Shown here: piece after piece, positions 1 to 5,353 of the stretch
Position numbering within the stretch: the first letter of the stretch is position 1
Layout: every line of letters starts with the position of its first letter
From: Bacillota bacterium
GTDB lineage: Bacteria > Bacillota_E > JAJZYS01 > JAILZS01
Length of the DNA stretch: 5,462 bases
Assembly: GCA_021817625.1 (NCBI GenBank)
Contig: JAKASY010000176.1
Location: 1 to 5,462 of the forward strand
Reading direction: 5' to 3'
Position numbers and translations under genes: made by a program
Notes under the pieces: generated by a model
Told to the model about the DNA's origin: nothing
Database searches by the model: none
Seen by the model: only the letters and a program-made list of their open reading frames with translations

Positions 1-444
1 GGTACGCCCGGCATACTCGTCCTCACCCACCTCACCAAGGAAGGCACGCCGATGATCCGCTACGCCACGAACGACGTCTGCCGGTACACGGCGGCGGCCT
101 GCGCCTGTGGCCGAACCCACGGCCGCTCTGTGGGAGGCGTGCTCGGGCGCAACGACGACCTCATCGTCTTCCGGGGGACGAAGTTCTACCCAACCCAGGT
201 GGAGGAGGTCGTGAGGGCGCTCCACGGCTTCAGCGGCGAGTACGTGATCGAAGTCCGCGACAGCGCGACCGGCCCGGCGGCCGTCGAGGTGGTGGCGGAA
301 GCGACGGACGAGGCGGTGAGCCGTGAAGTGCTGCGCAAGGCGTTGCGCGCCGCCCTCCTCGTCACTCCGGCGGTTCGCATCGTGCCCCCGGGGGACCTCG
401 AGCGCACAGAGTTCAAGGCCAAGCGGGTGGTGCACCGCGTCTAG
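1..444 (+). CDS. Phenylacetate-CoA ligase-like acyl-CoA synthetase, C-terminal part (5' truncated)
   Basis: Adenylate-forming enzyme that would activate an aromatic or other carboxylic acid to its CoA thioester in the cytoplasm, using ATP. The frame is open from base 1, so only about the last 147 residues of a protein usually near 430 are present. Seen in order in the fragment: IRYATNDV (19-26), matching the RYxTxD ATP-contact motif; C34-A-C-G, the CxCG element typical of PaaK-like enzymes; GRNDD (49-53) with the following RGTKFYPTQVEE, the hinge and start of the mobile C-terminal domain; and EFKAKR near the end, where the catalytic lysine (K139) sits. In this family the residue before that lysine is usually Gly; here it is Phe, and the RYxTxD motif carries Ala and Asn at variable positions. 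The substrate cannot be told. It probably belongs to the same operon as the AtuA genes downstream. An AMP-ligase paralogue with a different acid substrate is the main alternative. Confidence 0.88.
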   Translation, partial: GTPGILVLTHLTKEGTPMIRYATNDVCRYTAAACACGRTHGRSVGGVLGRNDDLIVFRGTKFYPTQVEEVVRALHGFSGEYVIEVRDSATGPAAVEVVAEATDEAVSREVLRKALRAALLVTPAVRIVPPGDLERTEFKAKRVVHRV

Positions 445-445
445 C

Positions 446-511
446 CGGATCTTCCAGTTCGCGGAGTTCTGCGTCGTGGGCGACTACAAGGAGATCGTGC
501 CGGCGCTCACG
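446..511 (+). pseudogene. Remnant of electron-transfer flavoprotein alpha subunit C-terminus (etfA/fixB)
   Basis: Starting two bases after the ligase stop, frame 2 reads RIFQFAEFCVV then GDYKEIVPALT. This resembles the last conserved block of EtfA/FixB, which commonly reads like IFQVADYGIVGDLFEVVPALTE. EtfA carries electrons from acyl-CoA dehydrogenases to the quinone pool. Only about 22 codons remain: upstream in this frame is out-of-frame ligase sequence, and downstream the reading becomes Gly/Arg/Pro-rich without homology until the TGA that overlaps the next start codon. No start codon or ribosome site serves it, so it is a scar left by deletion or recombination and not a gene. The family recalled from memory fits an acyl-CoA catabolic operon. 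Chance similarity is possible but unlikely over 22 residues. Confidence 0.6.
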
Positions 512-588
512 GGGCCCCCCGGGGCCGACCACCCCGCCCTAGGCGGGCGGCGGGGGCGGAGCGGCTCGAGGCAGAGGAGGGTCCCGGC

Positions 589-1956
589 ATGAAGAGCGCG
601 CGCATCGGTGGCGGCATGGGCTTTTACGGCGACGACATCCATCCCGCCCTCGAGACGGCGATGCGCGGCGACGTGGAGTACATCGCCTTCGACCACCTCG
701 CCGAGCTTACCCTGGCGATCCTCGAGAAGGAACGCCAGCGCAACCCGGAGGCCGGCTACACCCGCGACATCGGACCACTCATGCGCGAGCTCCTGCCGGA
801 GACCCACCGTCGCGGCATCCGCCTCCTGACCAACGCGGGTGGCATGAACCCGGACGGGGCACGCGCCGAGGTCGCTCGTGTCGCCCGCGAGTTGGGCATG
901 CGGATCCGGGTCGGCGTGGTGTGCGGCGACGACATCCGGCCCCGCTTGGACGCCCTCCTGGCGGCGGGCTGCACCTTCGCCCACATGGACGACGGCCGGC
1001 CCCTCGGTGCGCTGCGCGAGCGCCTCCTGTTCGCGAACGTCTATCTCGGCTCAAGGCCGATCGTCCAGGCCCTGGATGCGGGCGCCGAGGTGGTCGTGAC
1101 CGGCCGCACCACAGACTCCGCCCAGTTCGCCGCGCCGCTCATCCACTGCATGGGCTGGGACTTCGAGGATTGGCAGCGCATGGCCGCCGCCGTCCTTGTC
1201 GGCCACCTCCTGGAGTGCGGCGGGCAGGTGACCGGCGGCAACTTTAGCGGCGACTGGTGGAACCTCCCGGACATGGACCGGCTGGGCTACCCGATCGCCG
1301 AGGTGTACGAGGACGGCACGGCGGTGATCACGAAGCCGCCCGGTACCGGCGGGCGCGTGAGCGTGGACACGGTCAAGGAGCAGCTCCTCTACGAGATGCA
1401 CGATCCCACGCGCTACATGAGCCCGGACGCGATCCTGGATGTGACCCAGGTGACGCTCGAGGACGCCGGTCCCGACCGCGTGCGCGTGCGCGGCGCCCAT
1501 GGCCTCCCCGCTCCGTCCACCCTCAAGGCCATCCTGGGCTACCAGAACGGCTTTCTGGGCGAGGGCCTGATGGGCTACGCTTGGCCCGACGCGCTGGCCA
1601 AGGCGCGCGCGGCCGACCGGACCGTGCGCCGCCAGATCGAGCGCTTCGGCATCCGCGCCGAGGCGGTCCACACCTCCTTCCTCGGCCACGACAGCCTGCA
1701 CGGCCCGCTCGCCCGGCCCATCGACGAGGAGCTCGTGAACGAGGTCTACCTGCGCGTGGCGATCCGCACCGAGACGCGCGAGGAGGCCCAGAAGCTCGGC
1801 CGGCTCTTCCCGCCCCTCGCCCTCGACGGGCCGCCGTTCATCGGCGGGCTCTCGGGTATGCGGCCGGTCCGGGAGCTCCTCGGCCTCTGGCCGGCCCTCG
1901 TGGAGCGCACCTTGGTCGAGCCCCACGTCGAGGTCGACGTGCAGGAGGTGGGCTAG
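589..1956 (+). CDS. AtuA-family protein (acyclic terpene utilization, DUF1446)
   Basis: Protein of 455 residues resembling AtuA of the Pseudomonas acyclic terpene (citronellol/geraniol) pathway. The biochemical role of AtuA is unsettled; homologues are common in acyl-CoA degradation operons and are probably cytoplasmic. Seen: an N-terminal RIGGGMGFYGDD (5-16), LLTNAGGMNPDG (79-90), VTGRTTDSAQ (170-179) and HLLECGGQVTGGNFSGDWW (206-224), all conserved-looking Gly/Asp/Cys blocks of the family. No signal peptide or membrane segment is visible. The ATG is chosen because GAGGAGG (574-580) lies 8 bases upstream and the N-terminus matches where relatives begin. The next gene starts inside the stop codon, so the two are translationally coupled. 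In some lineages the AtuA core and the C-terminal domain are one polypeptide; here they are split. The local substrate is not shown; the terpene role should not be assumed. Confidence 0.9.
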   Translation: MKSARIGGGMGFYGDDIHPALETAMRGDVEYIAFDHLAELTLAILEKERQRNPEAGYTRDIGPLMRELLPETHRRGIRLLTNAGGMNPDGARAEVARVARELGMRIRVGVVCGDDIRPRLDALLAAGCTFAHMDDGRPLGALRERLLFANVYLGSRPIVQALDAGAEVVVTGRTTDSAQFAAPLIHCMGWDFEDWQRMAAAVLVGHLLECGGQVTGGNFSGDWWNLPDMDRLGYPIAEVYEDGTAVITKPPGTGGRVSVDTVKEQLLYEMHDPTRYMSPDAILDVTQVTLEDAGPDRVRVRGAHGLPAPSTLKAILGYQNGFLGEGLMGYAWPDALAKARAADRTVRRQIERFGIRAEAVHTSFLGHDSLHGPLARPIDEELVNEVYLRVAIRTETREEAQKLGRLFPPLALDGPPFIGGLSGMRPVRELLGLWPALVERTLVEPHVEVDVQEVG

Positions 1957-2348
1957 TGGAGGTCGAGCTCCGGGCCCTGTGCCAGGCGCGCTCGGGAGAC
2001 AAGGCCGACCGCTCGAACCTGGCGGTGTTCGCGCCGAACGAGGCCATCTACGAGGCCTTGCGTCGCGAGGTCACGCCGGACCGCGTGCGCTCCCACTTCG
2101 ACGGCATCGTGACCGGATCCGTGGTGCGCTACGAGCTGCCGAAGCGCCCGGCCCCGAAGTTCGTCATGGAAGGTGCGCTCGGCGGCGGCGGGCCGAGCTC
2201 GCTGCGCATCGACAACCTCGGCAAGGCCCTCGGGAGCGCAGTCCTGCGCCTCAAGGTGGATGTCCCCGAAGCGCTCCTGCGGGATCCGACCCTGCCCCCG
2301 CGCAGCCCACGCGGACACGTCGGCCTGCTGCCCTCCGAGGGCGCCTAA
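1956..2348 (+). CDS. AtuA C-terminal-like small partner protein
   Basis: A 130-residue protein matching the domain found at the C-terminus of long AtuA proteins, or encoded just after short ones. Visible family blocks are ALCQARSGDKADRSNLAVF (7-25), RYELPKRPAPKFVMEGALGGGG (58-79, read as two blocks around F69) and SLRIDNLGKALG (82-93). It presumably associates with the AtuA protein upstream, but no catalytic function is established. The GTG start is supported by AGGAGGTG (1943-1950), five bases upstream and inside the end of atuA; the start shares one base with the atuA stop (TAGTG), a classic coupling arrangement. A longer upstream reading in this frame is only the atuA shadow. The C-terminal 25 residues (RDPTLPPRSPRGHVG) are Pro/Arg-rich and probably disordered. 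Confidence 0.88.
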   Translation: MEVELRALCQARSGDKADRSNLAVFAPNEAIYEALRREVTPDRVRSHFDGIVTGSVVRYELPKRPAPKFVMEGALGGGGPSSLRIDNLGKALGSAVLRLKVDVPEALLRDPTLPPRSPRGHVGLLPSEGA

Positions 2349-2364
2349 GGCTACAAAGGCTACA
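2347..2364 (+). repeat. 9-bp tandem direct repeat at the AtuA partner stop codon
   Basis: The unit AAGGCTACA occurs twice head to tail without mismatch, and the first copy begins inside the TAA stop codon. It is probably a small slippage duplication. The 102-bp convergent gap to the regulator also holds a perfect 10-bp palindrome, GACACGTGTC (2409-2418). No convincing intrinsic terminator for either converging gene is visible. Confidence 0.8.
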
Positions 2365-2450
2365 ACTCCGCGCCGTCCTCCGCCGCCGCGTGCCACCCGG
2401 CCTCGCTTGACACGTGTCGTCGCGCTGGGTCGTGCTGTCGGCAAGCTAGG

Positions 2451-3056
2451 CTAGGACTGAAGCTCCCGCGCCACCTCATTCGTGCCTGCCATGCCGTCGA
2501 GAAGGAGGCTTGCCAGCCTATCCGCCACCTCGGTTACGGATAGCCGGCCATTTGGGTCGAGCCAGCGGTAGGTGTAGTTGCATAGGCCGAAGATACCCAG
2601 GGTGGTGATCACTGGGTCGAGGTCGCGGTGGAAGACGCCCAATTCAATGCCGCTGCGAATGAGGTCCTCGATCTGGGTCTGGTAGACGCGGCGGCGCTCC
2701 TCGATCTGAGCACGGCGCTCGGGCGGCAGGCGATCGACCTCCTGGAAGAACACGACCACATTCTTCCGGTAGATCACGATACTCTGGATCAGGTCGTGCA
2801 CCATGAGGCGCAGTTTCTCTCTGGGGTTGCCCGAGCTCTTGCGAACCTGCTCGGCCATCGACATCTCGTACTCAAGAAACTGGTCGTGGAGTAGCTCGAG
2901 GACCTGATCCTTGGACTTGAAGTAGTAATAGAAGGCACCCTTCGTGACACCGGTAGCGCTTACGATCTGGTCCACGGTCGTCTCGGAGTATCCCTGCTTC
3001 GCGAACAGGTCCAAGGCCACGGTCAAGATCCGGTCCCGGGCCCCGAGTGCCTCCAT
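2451..3056 (-). CDS. TetR/AcrR-family transcriptional regulator
   Basis: A 201-residue one-component regulator: an N-terminal DNA-binding domain and a C-terminal ligand and dimer domain. Residues 7-55 form the TetR helix-turn-helix block, with DRILTVALDLFAKQGY (8-23), TTVDQIVSATGVTKGAFYYY (26-45) and FKSKDQVL (46-53) showing the diagnostic G..K..FYYYFKSK signature. The C-terminal part (EKLRLMVHDLIQSIVIYRKN onward, then RRRVYQTQIEDLIRSGIELG) resembles the fatty-acid and acyl-CoA responsive members such as the KstR2/FadR-like group, but the ligand cannot be read from the sequence. It converges on the AtuA genes, so it is not in their operon, yet a role in controlling acyl-CoA catabolism is a reasonable inference. 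The ATG is preceded by a G-rich stretch (GGGGGGCTCGAC) as a weak ribosome site. Its promoter contains a palindrome, suggesting self-repression. Confidence 0.93.
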   Translation of the reverse strand: MEALGARDRILTVALDLFAKQGYSETTVDQIVSATGVTKGAFYYYFKSKDQVLELLHDQFLEYEMSMAEQVRKSSGNPREKLRLMVHDLIQSIVIYRKNVVVFFQEVDRLPPERRAQIEERRRVYQTQIEDLIRSGIELGVFHRDLDPVITTLGIFGLCNYTYRWLDPNGRLSVTEVADRLASLLLDGMAGTNEVARELQS

Positions 3057-3091
3057 GTCGAGCCCCCCGCGCTTTCGGACACCTCGTACTC

Positions 3092-3122
3092 ATAGTAGGG
3101 ATACCGGCGGGTATGTAGTCAA
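3092..3122 (-). promoter_or_regulatory. tetR promoter with embedded palindromic operator
   Basis: On the minus strand a -35 box TTGACT (3122-3117) and a -10 box TACTAT (3097-3092) are separated by 19 bp. The spacer carries ATACCCGCCGGTAT (3114-3101), which pairs at 12 of 14 positions as an inverted repeat. The -10 box is about 35 bases from the regulator's ATG, giving a short leader. A TetR-type dimer bound here would block RNA polymerase, so negative autoregulation is inferred. The 19-bp spacer is longer than ideal. Confidence 0.6.
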
Positions 3123-3252
3123 GCGCTGGCTGTCGGGTGGCGCACCTCGAAGCGTTAGCTTGCGCCGATGGTCCGGCAAGGGACCGACGGCAACGAGACT
3201 AGGGTGGAGGAGAGACGGCAAGGTCAAGGCAGTCACGAGCGCGGTGCTACTC

Positions 3253-3763
3253 ATGCCGGATCCTCCGCACTTCCTGACCCCTCGGCCGGCACATCTTCTC
3301 GCTCGCTCGACGGTCAAGTTTCGGCACTTGGAATGTACTCCCTTTTCGCGAGGGCACCAGGTTAAACATCCGCCTCACGAACTTGAGCCATTACCATCCG
3401 GTATGCGCGGGGTCTACGTCTTCTCACTGACGGACGAAGCTGGCTATCGATGCCCTGGGGGTCCCGGCCGAGTCCTCAAGGTCGGCAAGGCTGGCCCAAA
3501 CAGCCGCGCACGGTGGACCTCGCATCACTACGGCTGCAACCCGCGCGCCCAGCACTCTCGCGCGACGTCTCGTCGAGGGATCGGACAGGTGGCCGCTGTT
3601 AGGCATTTCTCACATCACATGCGCCTCCGTGGAGACGTGGCTCCGCAGGAACACCGACAGGGATCATTTCTTCTTCCCCGTACACGAGGAACGAGCGTGG
3701 TCTCGGTTCGAGATCTTCCTGATCGATGAACTGCAGCCGCTATTTGAGGGTGCCGACCATTAG
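3253..3763 (+). pseudogene. GIY-YIG-like nuclease, interrupted by a +1 frameshift
   Basis: Two overlapping frames together read as one small nuclease-like protein of about 169 residues. The first frame (from ATG 3253, frame 1) gives VKHPPHELEPLPSG, then GVYVFSLTDE (53-62), RVLKVGKAGPNSRARW (73-88) and HHYGCNP (91-97); GVY and KVG stand for the GIY and YIG elements, and an Arg (R85 or R87) is where the catalytic Arg is expected. Homology then jumps at about 3541-3548 (CCGCGCGCCC) to frame 2: APSTLARRL, VETWLRRNTDRDHFFFPVHE and FEIFLIDELQPLFEGADH, ending at TAG 3761-3763; the Glu in FEIFL fits the catalytic Glu. Continuing in frame 1 gives unrelated sequence to 3729. The cause is one extra base, or a sequencing or assembly error in the CG run. 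The true start is uncertain: no good ribosome site precedes 3253, and 3403 would drop conserved residues. Role unknown; DNA repair, mobile-element or defence functions are all possible. Confidence 0.62.
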
Positions 3764-3929
3764 GCTGGTGGCATCCTTGCGGCGACTGATCGGGTTTTAG
3801 CTACGCCTAGTTTTGGACCGCCCGCCGCTGGTAAAGGGCCGTTTCTCGGGGACGTCGGCCGCCCACTGGCCGGACGATCCGGTTGGCGGCACGACTGCCG
3901 TCGTTGGGCGGGCCAGGACATCGGTAGGG
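3764..3929. other. Convergent intergenic gap with three adjacent small stem-loops
   Basis: No gene is supported here. Three short inverted repeats follow each other closely: CGGCC/GGCCG (3856-3860 with 3868-3872), CCGGA/TCCGG (3870-3874 with 3878-3882) and CGGCA/TGCCG (3887-3891 with 3896-3900). They lie downstream of both the broken nuclease gene and vapC. They could slow or end transcription from either side, but none is followed by a T-run on either strand, so an intrinsic terminator is not claimed. Confidence 0.4.
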
Positions 3930-4307
3930 CTACCAGTTCGAGGTATCCCACACGGTCGCGCCCGTCCGCTCGAAGTCCCGGCGGTTGTACGTCACGACCG
4001 GAATGCCGGCTAAAAGCGCAGTCGCAGCAATATGGCAGTCCACGTACCCAGGCCCGCGATCGCGCATCAGCGAAGCAGCCAGCCTCGCCTCTACAAGGCG
4101 GACTGGCAACACCACCATGGAGGTAAGAAGGCGCTCCGTCTTGGCCAACTCTTGTTCCTTGACCAGCCGGAAGACCTCGGAGACGGTAAGCGCGGAACAG
4201 GCGAGCGGACCGTCCTGAACCAGGACCTTCAGGAGCTCGACAGTTTGGTGGCGCCCGCGGAGGTGCCAGATGAGAACATCTGTATCCAACAGGTAGACCG
4301 GGCGCAT
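3930..4307 (-). CDS. vapC: VapC-type PIN-domain ribonuclease toxin
   Basis: A 125-residue PIN-domain protein, the usual size for VapC toxins, which cleave RNA (often tRNA or rRNA) when freed from their antitoxin. Visible active-site acids are D8 and D10 in YLLDTDVLIWHL, E44 in ALTVSEVF, D90 in YVDCHIAATALL and D111 in TYNRRDFERTG, so the metal site appears complete. The ATG is chosen because it overlaps the antitoxin stop by one base (TGATG), implying coupled translation, and because PIN toxins start just before the first strand (MRPVYLLD). An adjacent GTG (4310) and a GTG at 4349 are in frame, but the latter would add 14 residues overlapping the antitoxin. The order antitoxin then toxin and their spacing are typical. 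The target RNA is unknown. Confidence 0.9.
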   Translation of the reverse strand: MRPVYLLDTDVLIWHLRGRHQTVELLKVLVQDGPLACSALTVSEVFRLVKEQELAKTERLLTSMVVLPVRLVEARLAASLMRDRGPGYVDCHIAATALLAGIPVVTYNRRDFERTGATVWDTSNW

Positions 4308-4570
4308 CACCGAATGCGGCTGGCTTCGGCGCGCTTGGCTTTGAGCCACGTTCGCAGACCGTCGACCGTCTCGGGTACATCCGCATAATCGGCAGACTTC
4401 CAGGCGCCTGCCGATGCCTCCAAGGCCTCAAGCTGCTCAAGACGCTTAAGTTCGCGCCTCACAGCCTCGATGAAGAATCTGCTGCGTTGCCGCGTGCCCA
4501 CCCTTCGGTCCACATCGCGCAGGAGGTCCAAAGGAACCCGAATCGCTGCCACCTTGGCTCGCTCCGACAC
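4307..4570 (-). CDS. vapB: VapB-type ribbon-helix-helix antitoxin
   Basis: Partner of the PIN toxin that would bind and block it and repress the operon. With the GTG start the protein has 87 residues. Residues 6-41 read KVAAIRVPLDLLRDVDRRVG then TRQRSRFFIEAVRREL: a short beta strand followed by two helices, as in ribbon-helix-helix (MetJ/Arc/CopG-like) repressors. Residues 55-87, with AWKSADYADVPETVDGL and a basic tail, form the likely toxin-binding arm. An in-frame GTG at 4597 would add nine residues (MYDVVGGGR), but it sits upstream of the predicted transcription start and inside the operator; the start at 4570 follows a G-rich stretch (GGGGGTGGGCGG). Start choice is inference. No named VapB subfamily is assigned. 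Confidence 0.82.
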   Translation of the reverse strand: MSERAKVAAIRVPLDLLRDVDRRVGTRQRSRFFIEAVRRELKRLEQLEALEASAGAWKSADYADVPETVDGLRTWLKAKRAEASRIR

Positions 4571-4588
4571 CCGCCCACCCCCAACGAC

Positions 4589-4618
4589 ATCATACACCGT
4601 GTATTACACCTACGCCAA
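4589..4618 (-). promoter_or_regulatory. vapBC promoter with palindromic operator
   Basis: On the minus strand a -35-like TTGGCG (4618-4613) and a -10 TATGAT (4594-4589) are 18 bp apart. The spacer plus the edge of the -10 holds ATACACCGTGTAT (4592-4604), a perfect inverted repeat around one central base. An overlapping GTGTATTACAC (4599-4609) is also perfect around one base. Together they give three half-sites in alternating orientation, which fits cooperative binding of ribbon-helix-helix dimers and negative autoregulation by VapB or VapBC. The inferred transcript begins near 4582, which favours the antitoxin start at 4570. Confidence 0.6.
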
Positions 4619-4910
4619 CTCCGACGGGGCCAACCCAGCAACCCCGCGCTCCGCCCGCGCGCCGCCGTACCGCGCGTGCGGACGCGGACGCGTGAATGTA
4701 GGGGTCGTCGCCGCTGTGTACGCCATCGATGCTGTGGCGGTGAGGCAGCGTGTGCCAGCCCACCAGCGCGTGACCGTGCTGGCGGCCATCGAAGAGGCAC
4801 CGGGCGCTACCGAAACAGGCCGATGTTCCGCGAAATGACGGCGGCCAGTGCGGATTGAAGGACGGTCAGGACCGATCCTCCTTGGTTCGCCGATGCAGCT
4901 CGACCGAGGG
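4619..4910. other. Gene-poor stretch between divergent modules
   Basis: No gene is convincing here. Several frames stay open on both strands, but none has a recognisable domain and a ribosome site together. It holds a CG-rich hairpin (CGCGCG at 4656-4661 and 4671-4676 with a 9-base loop) and a short tandem GCGGAC pair just after it. The stretch separates the leftward vapBC operon from the rightward pair at the edge. It could carry decayed coding sequence. Confidence 0.5.
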
Positions 4911-4919
4911 TGCTAACAT
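4911..4919 (+). promoter_or_regulatory. Candidate extended -10 promoter for the edge gene pair
   Basis: TGCTAACAT fits an extended -10 element (TG, one base, then TAACAT, four of six matches to TATAAT). No good -35 box lies at the usual distance. A transcript from about 4926 would place the strong ribosome site at 4939-4945 and ATG 4949 in a short leader, consistent with the chosen start. Confidence 0.35.
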
Positions 4920-4948
4920 ACGGTTTGGTGGTGCCTATGGAGGAGCCG

Positions 4949-5353
4949 ATGACCACTGGAACCGGCTACCGACTGAATACAGCCGCCGACGCCTTCGCTC
5001 GCCTGCAAAGCGGCGTTGGTCCTTGGGTTGCCATCGGAGACTTCCTGGACGACTGGTACGTCAGGGCGCCATCGAATCAGACCCGCCTTCTGATGGTGCG
5101 CGATGAGATCAGCGCACCGCATAGCGACGAGGAAACGCGCTGGGCATCGTTCTTTGCGGCCATGGTGCACAGGCTGACCCTAGAATATAGGCTTACGGTG
5201 CCTGACTGGGTTCGCCGCCCGCAGTATGTCCTGGCTGACCCATGGTTTCTGATGCCAGGCGAGCCCATGAGGGCACTGCAGCTGATTGAGAGCCCGCCGG
5301 AGTTCAAGATGCGTAATGTGTTCCCCGGCGACAGAGTACTGTCGCGCGCTTAG
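4949..5353 (+). CDS. Uncharacterised protein encoded upstream of a putative nucleotidyltransferase
   Basis: A 134-residue protein with no assignable enzymatic motif. It is acidic and aromatic-rich in patches: AIGDFLDDWYVRAP (28-41), RWASFFAAMVHRLTLEYRL (64-82), VPDWVRRPQYVLADPWF (84-100) and a conserved-looking C-terminus with PPEFKMRNVFPGDRVLSRA (116-134). It lacks a signal peptide and membrane helices, so it is probably cytoplasmic. From memory, small proteins ending in a similar (N)(I/V)F.GD..LSRA block occur directly before DUF6036-type nucleotidyltransferase genes; this is recollection, not a search. The ATG is fixed by GGAGGAG (4939-4945), with three bases before the ATG; the upstream in-frame ATG at 4937 and GTG at 4910 lack such a site. 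It overlaps the next gene by 38 bases. By analogy with other two-gene modules it may be the antitoxin or regulator, but this is not shown. Confidence 0.75.
   Translation: MTTGTGYRLNTAADAFARLQSGVGPWVAIGDFLDDWYVRAPSNQTRLLMVRDEISAPHSDEETRWASFFAAMVHRLTLEYRLTVPDWVRRPQYVLADPWFLMPGEPMRALQLIESPPEFKMRNVFPGDRVLSRA

Noticed and set aside
511..547. Two GC-rich hairpins before AtuA (GGCCCC/GGGGCC at 513-526 and CCCGCC/GGCGGG at 533-547) as a terminator
   Set aside because: No T-run follows either hairpin, and the ligase and AtuA genes point the same way, so read-through is more likely.
1051..1926. 291-residue minus-strand open frame
   Set aside because: Antisense to the AtuA gene; its composition (His/Ala/Val/Glu-rich) reflects GC-rich codon shadowing and no motif is recognisable.
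1257..1955. Long upstream extension of the AtuA partner reading frame
   Set aside because: It is the +2 shadow of the AtuA gene, rich in Arg, Pro and Gly without domain signal; the GTG at 1956 has a strong ribosome site and a family-like N-terminus.
2409..2418. GACACGTGTC palindrome as an operator
   Set aside because: It sits between converging genes, not at a promoter, and a 10-bp palindrome alone is weak evidence.
2944..3252. Long N-terminal extension of the GIY-YIG-like frame
   Set aside because: It is antisense to the TetR gene and its promoter; no family homology is seen before about 3316.
3760..4440. 226-residue minus-strand open frame
   Set aside because: Overlaps vapC and vapB in another frame; the latter two have clear domains and coupled starts, and this frame has none.
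4622..4800. Minus-strand frame reading GWHTLPHRHSIDGVHSGDD followed by PYIHASAS
   Set aside because: Looked like a possible gene fragment, but no family is recognised and it runs into the vapBC promoter; not supportable.
4470..4858. Two plus-strand open frames opposite and upstream of vapB
   Set aside because: They are partly antisense to vapB and cross its operator; no domain and no ribosome site. The tail (RVNVGVVAAVYAIDAVAV) is natural-looking but unsupported.
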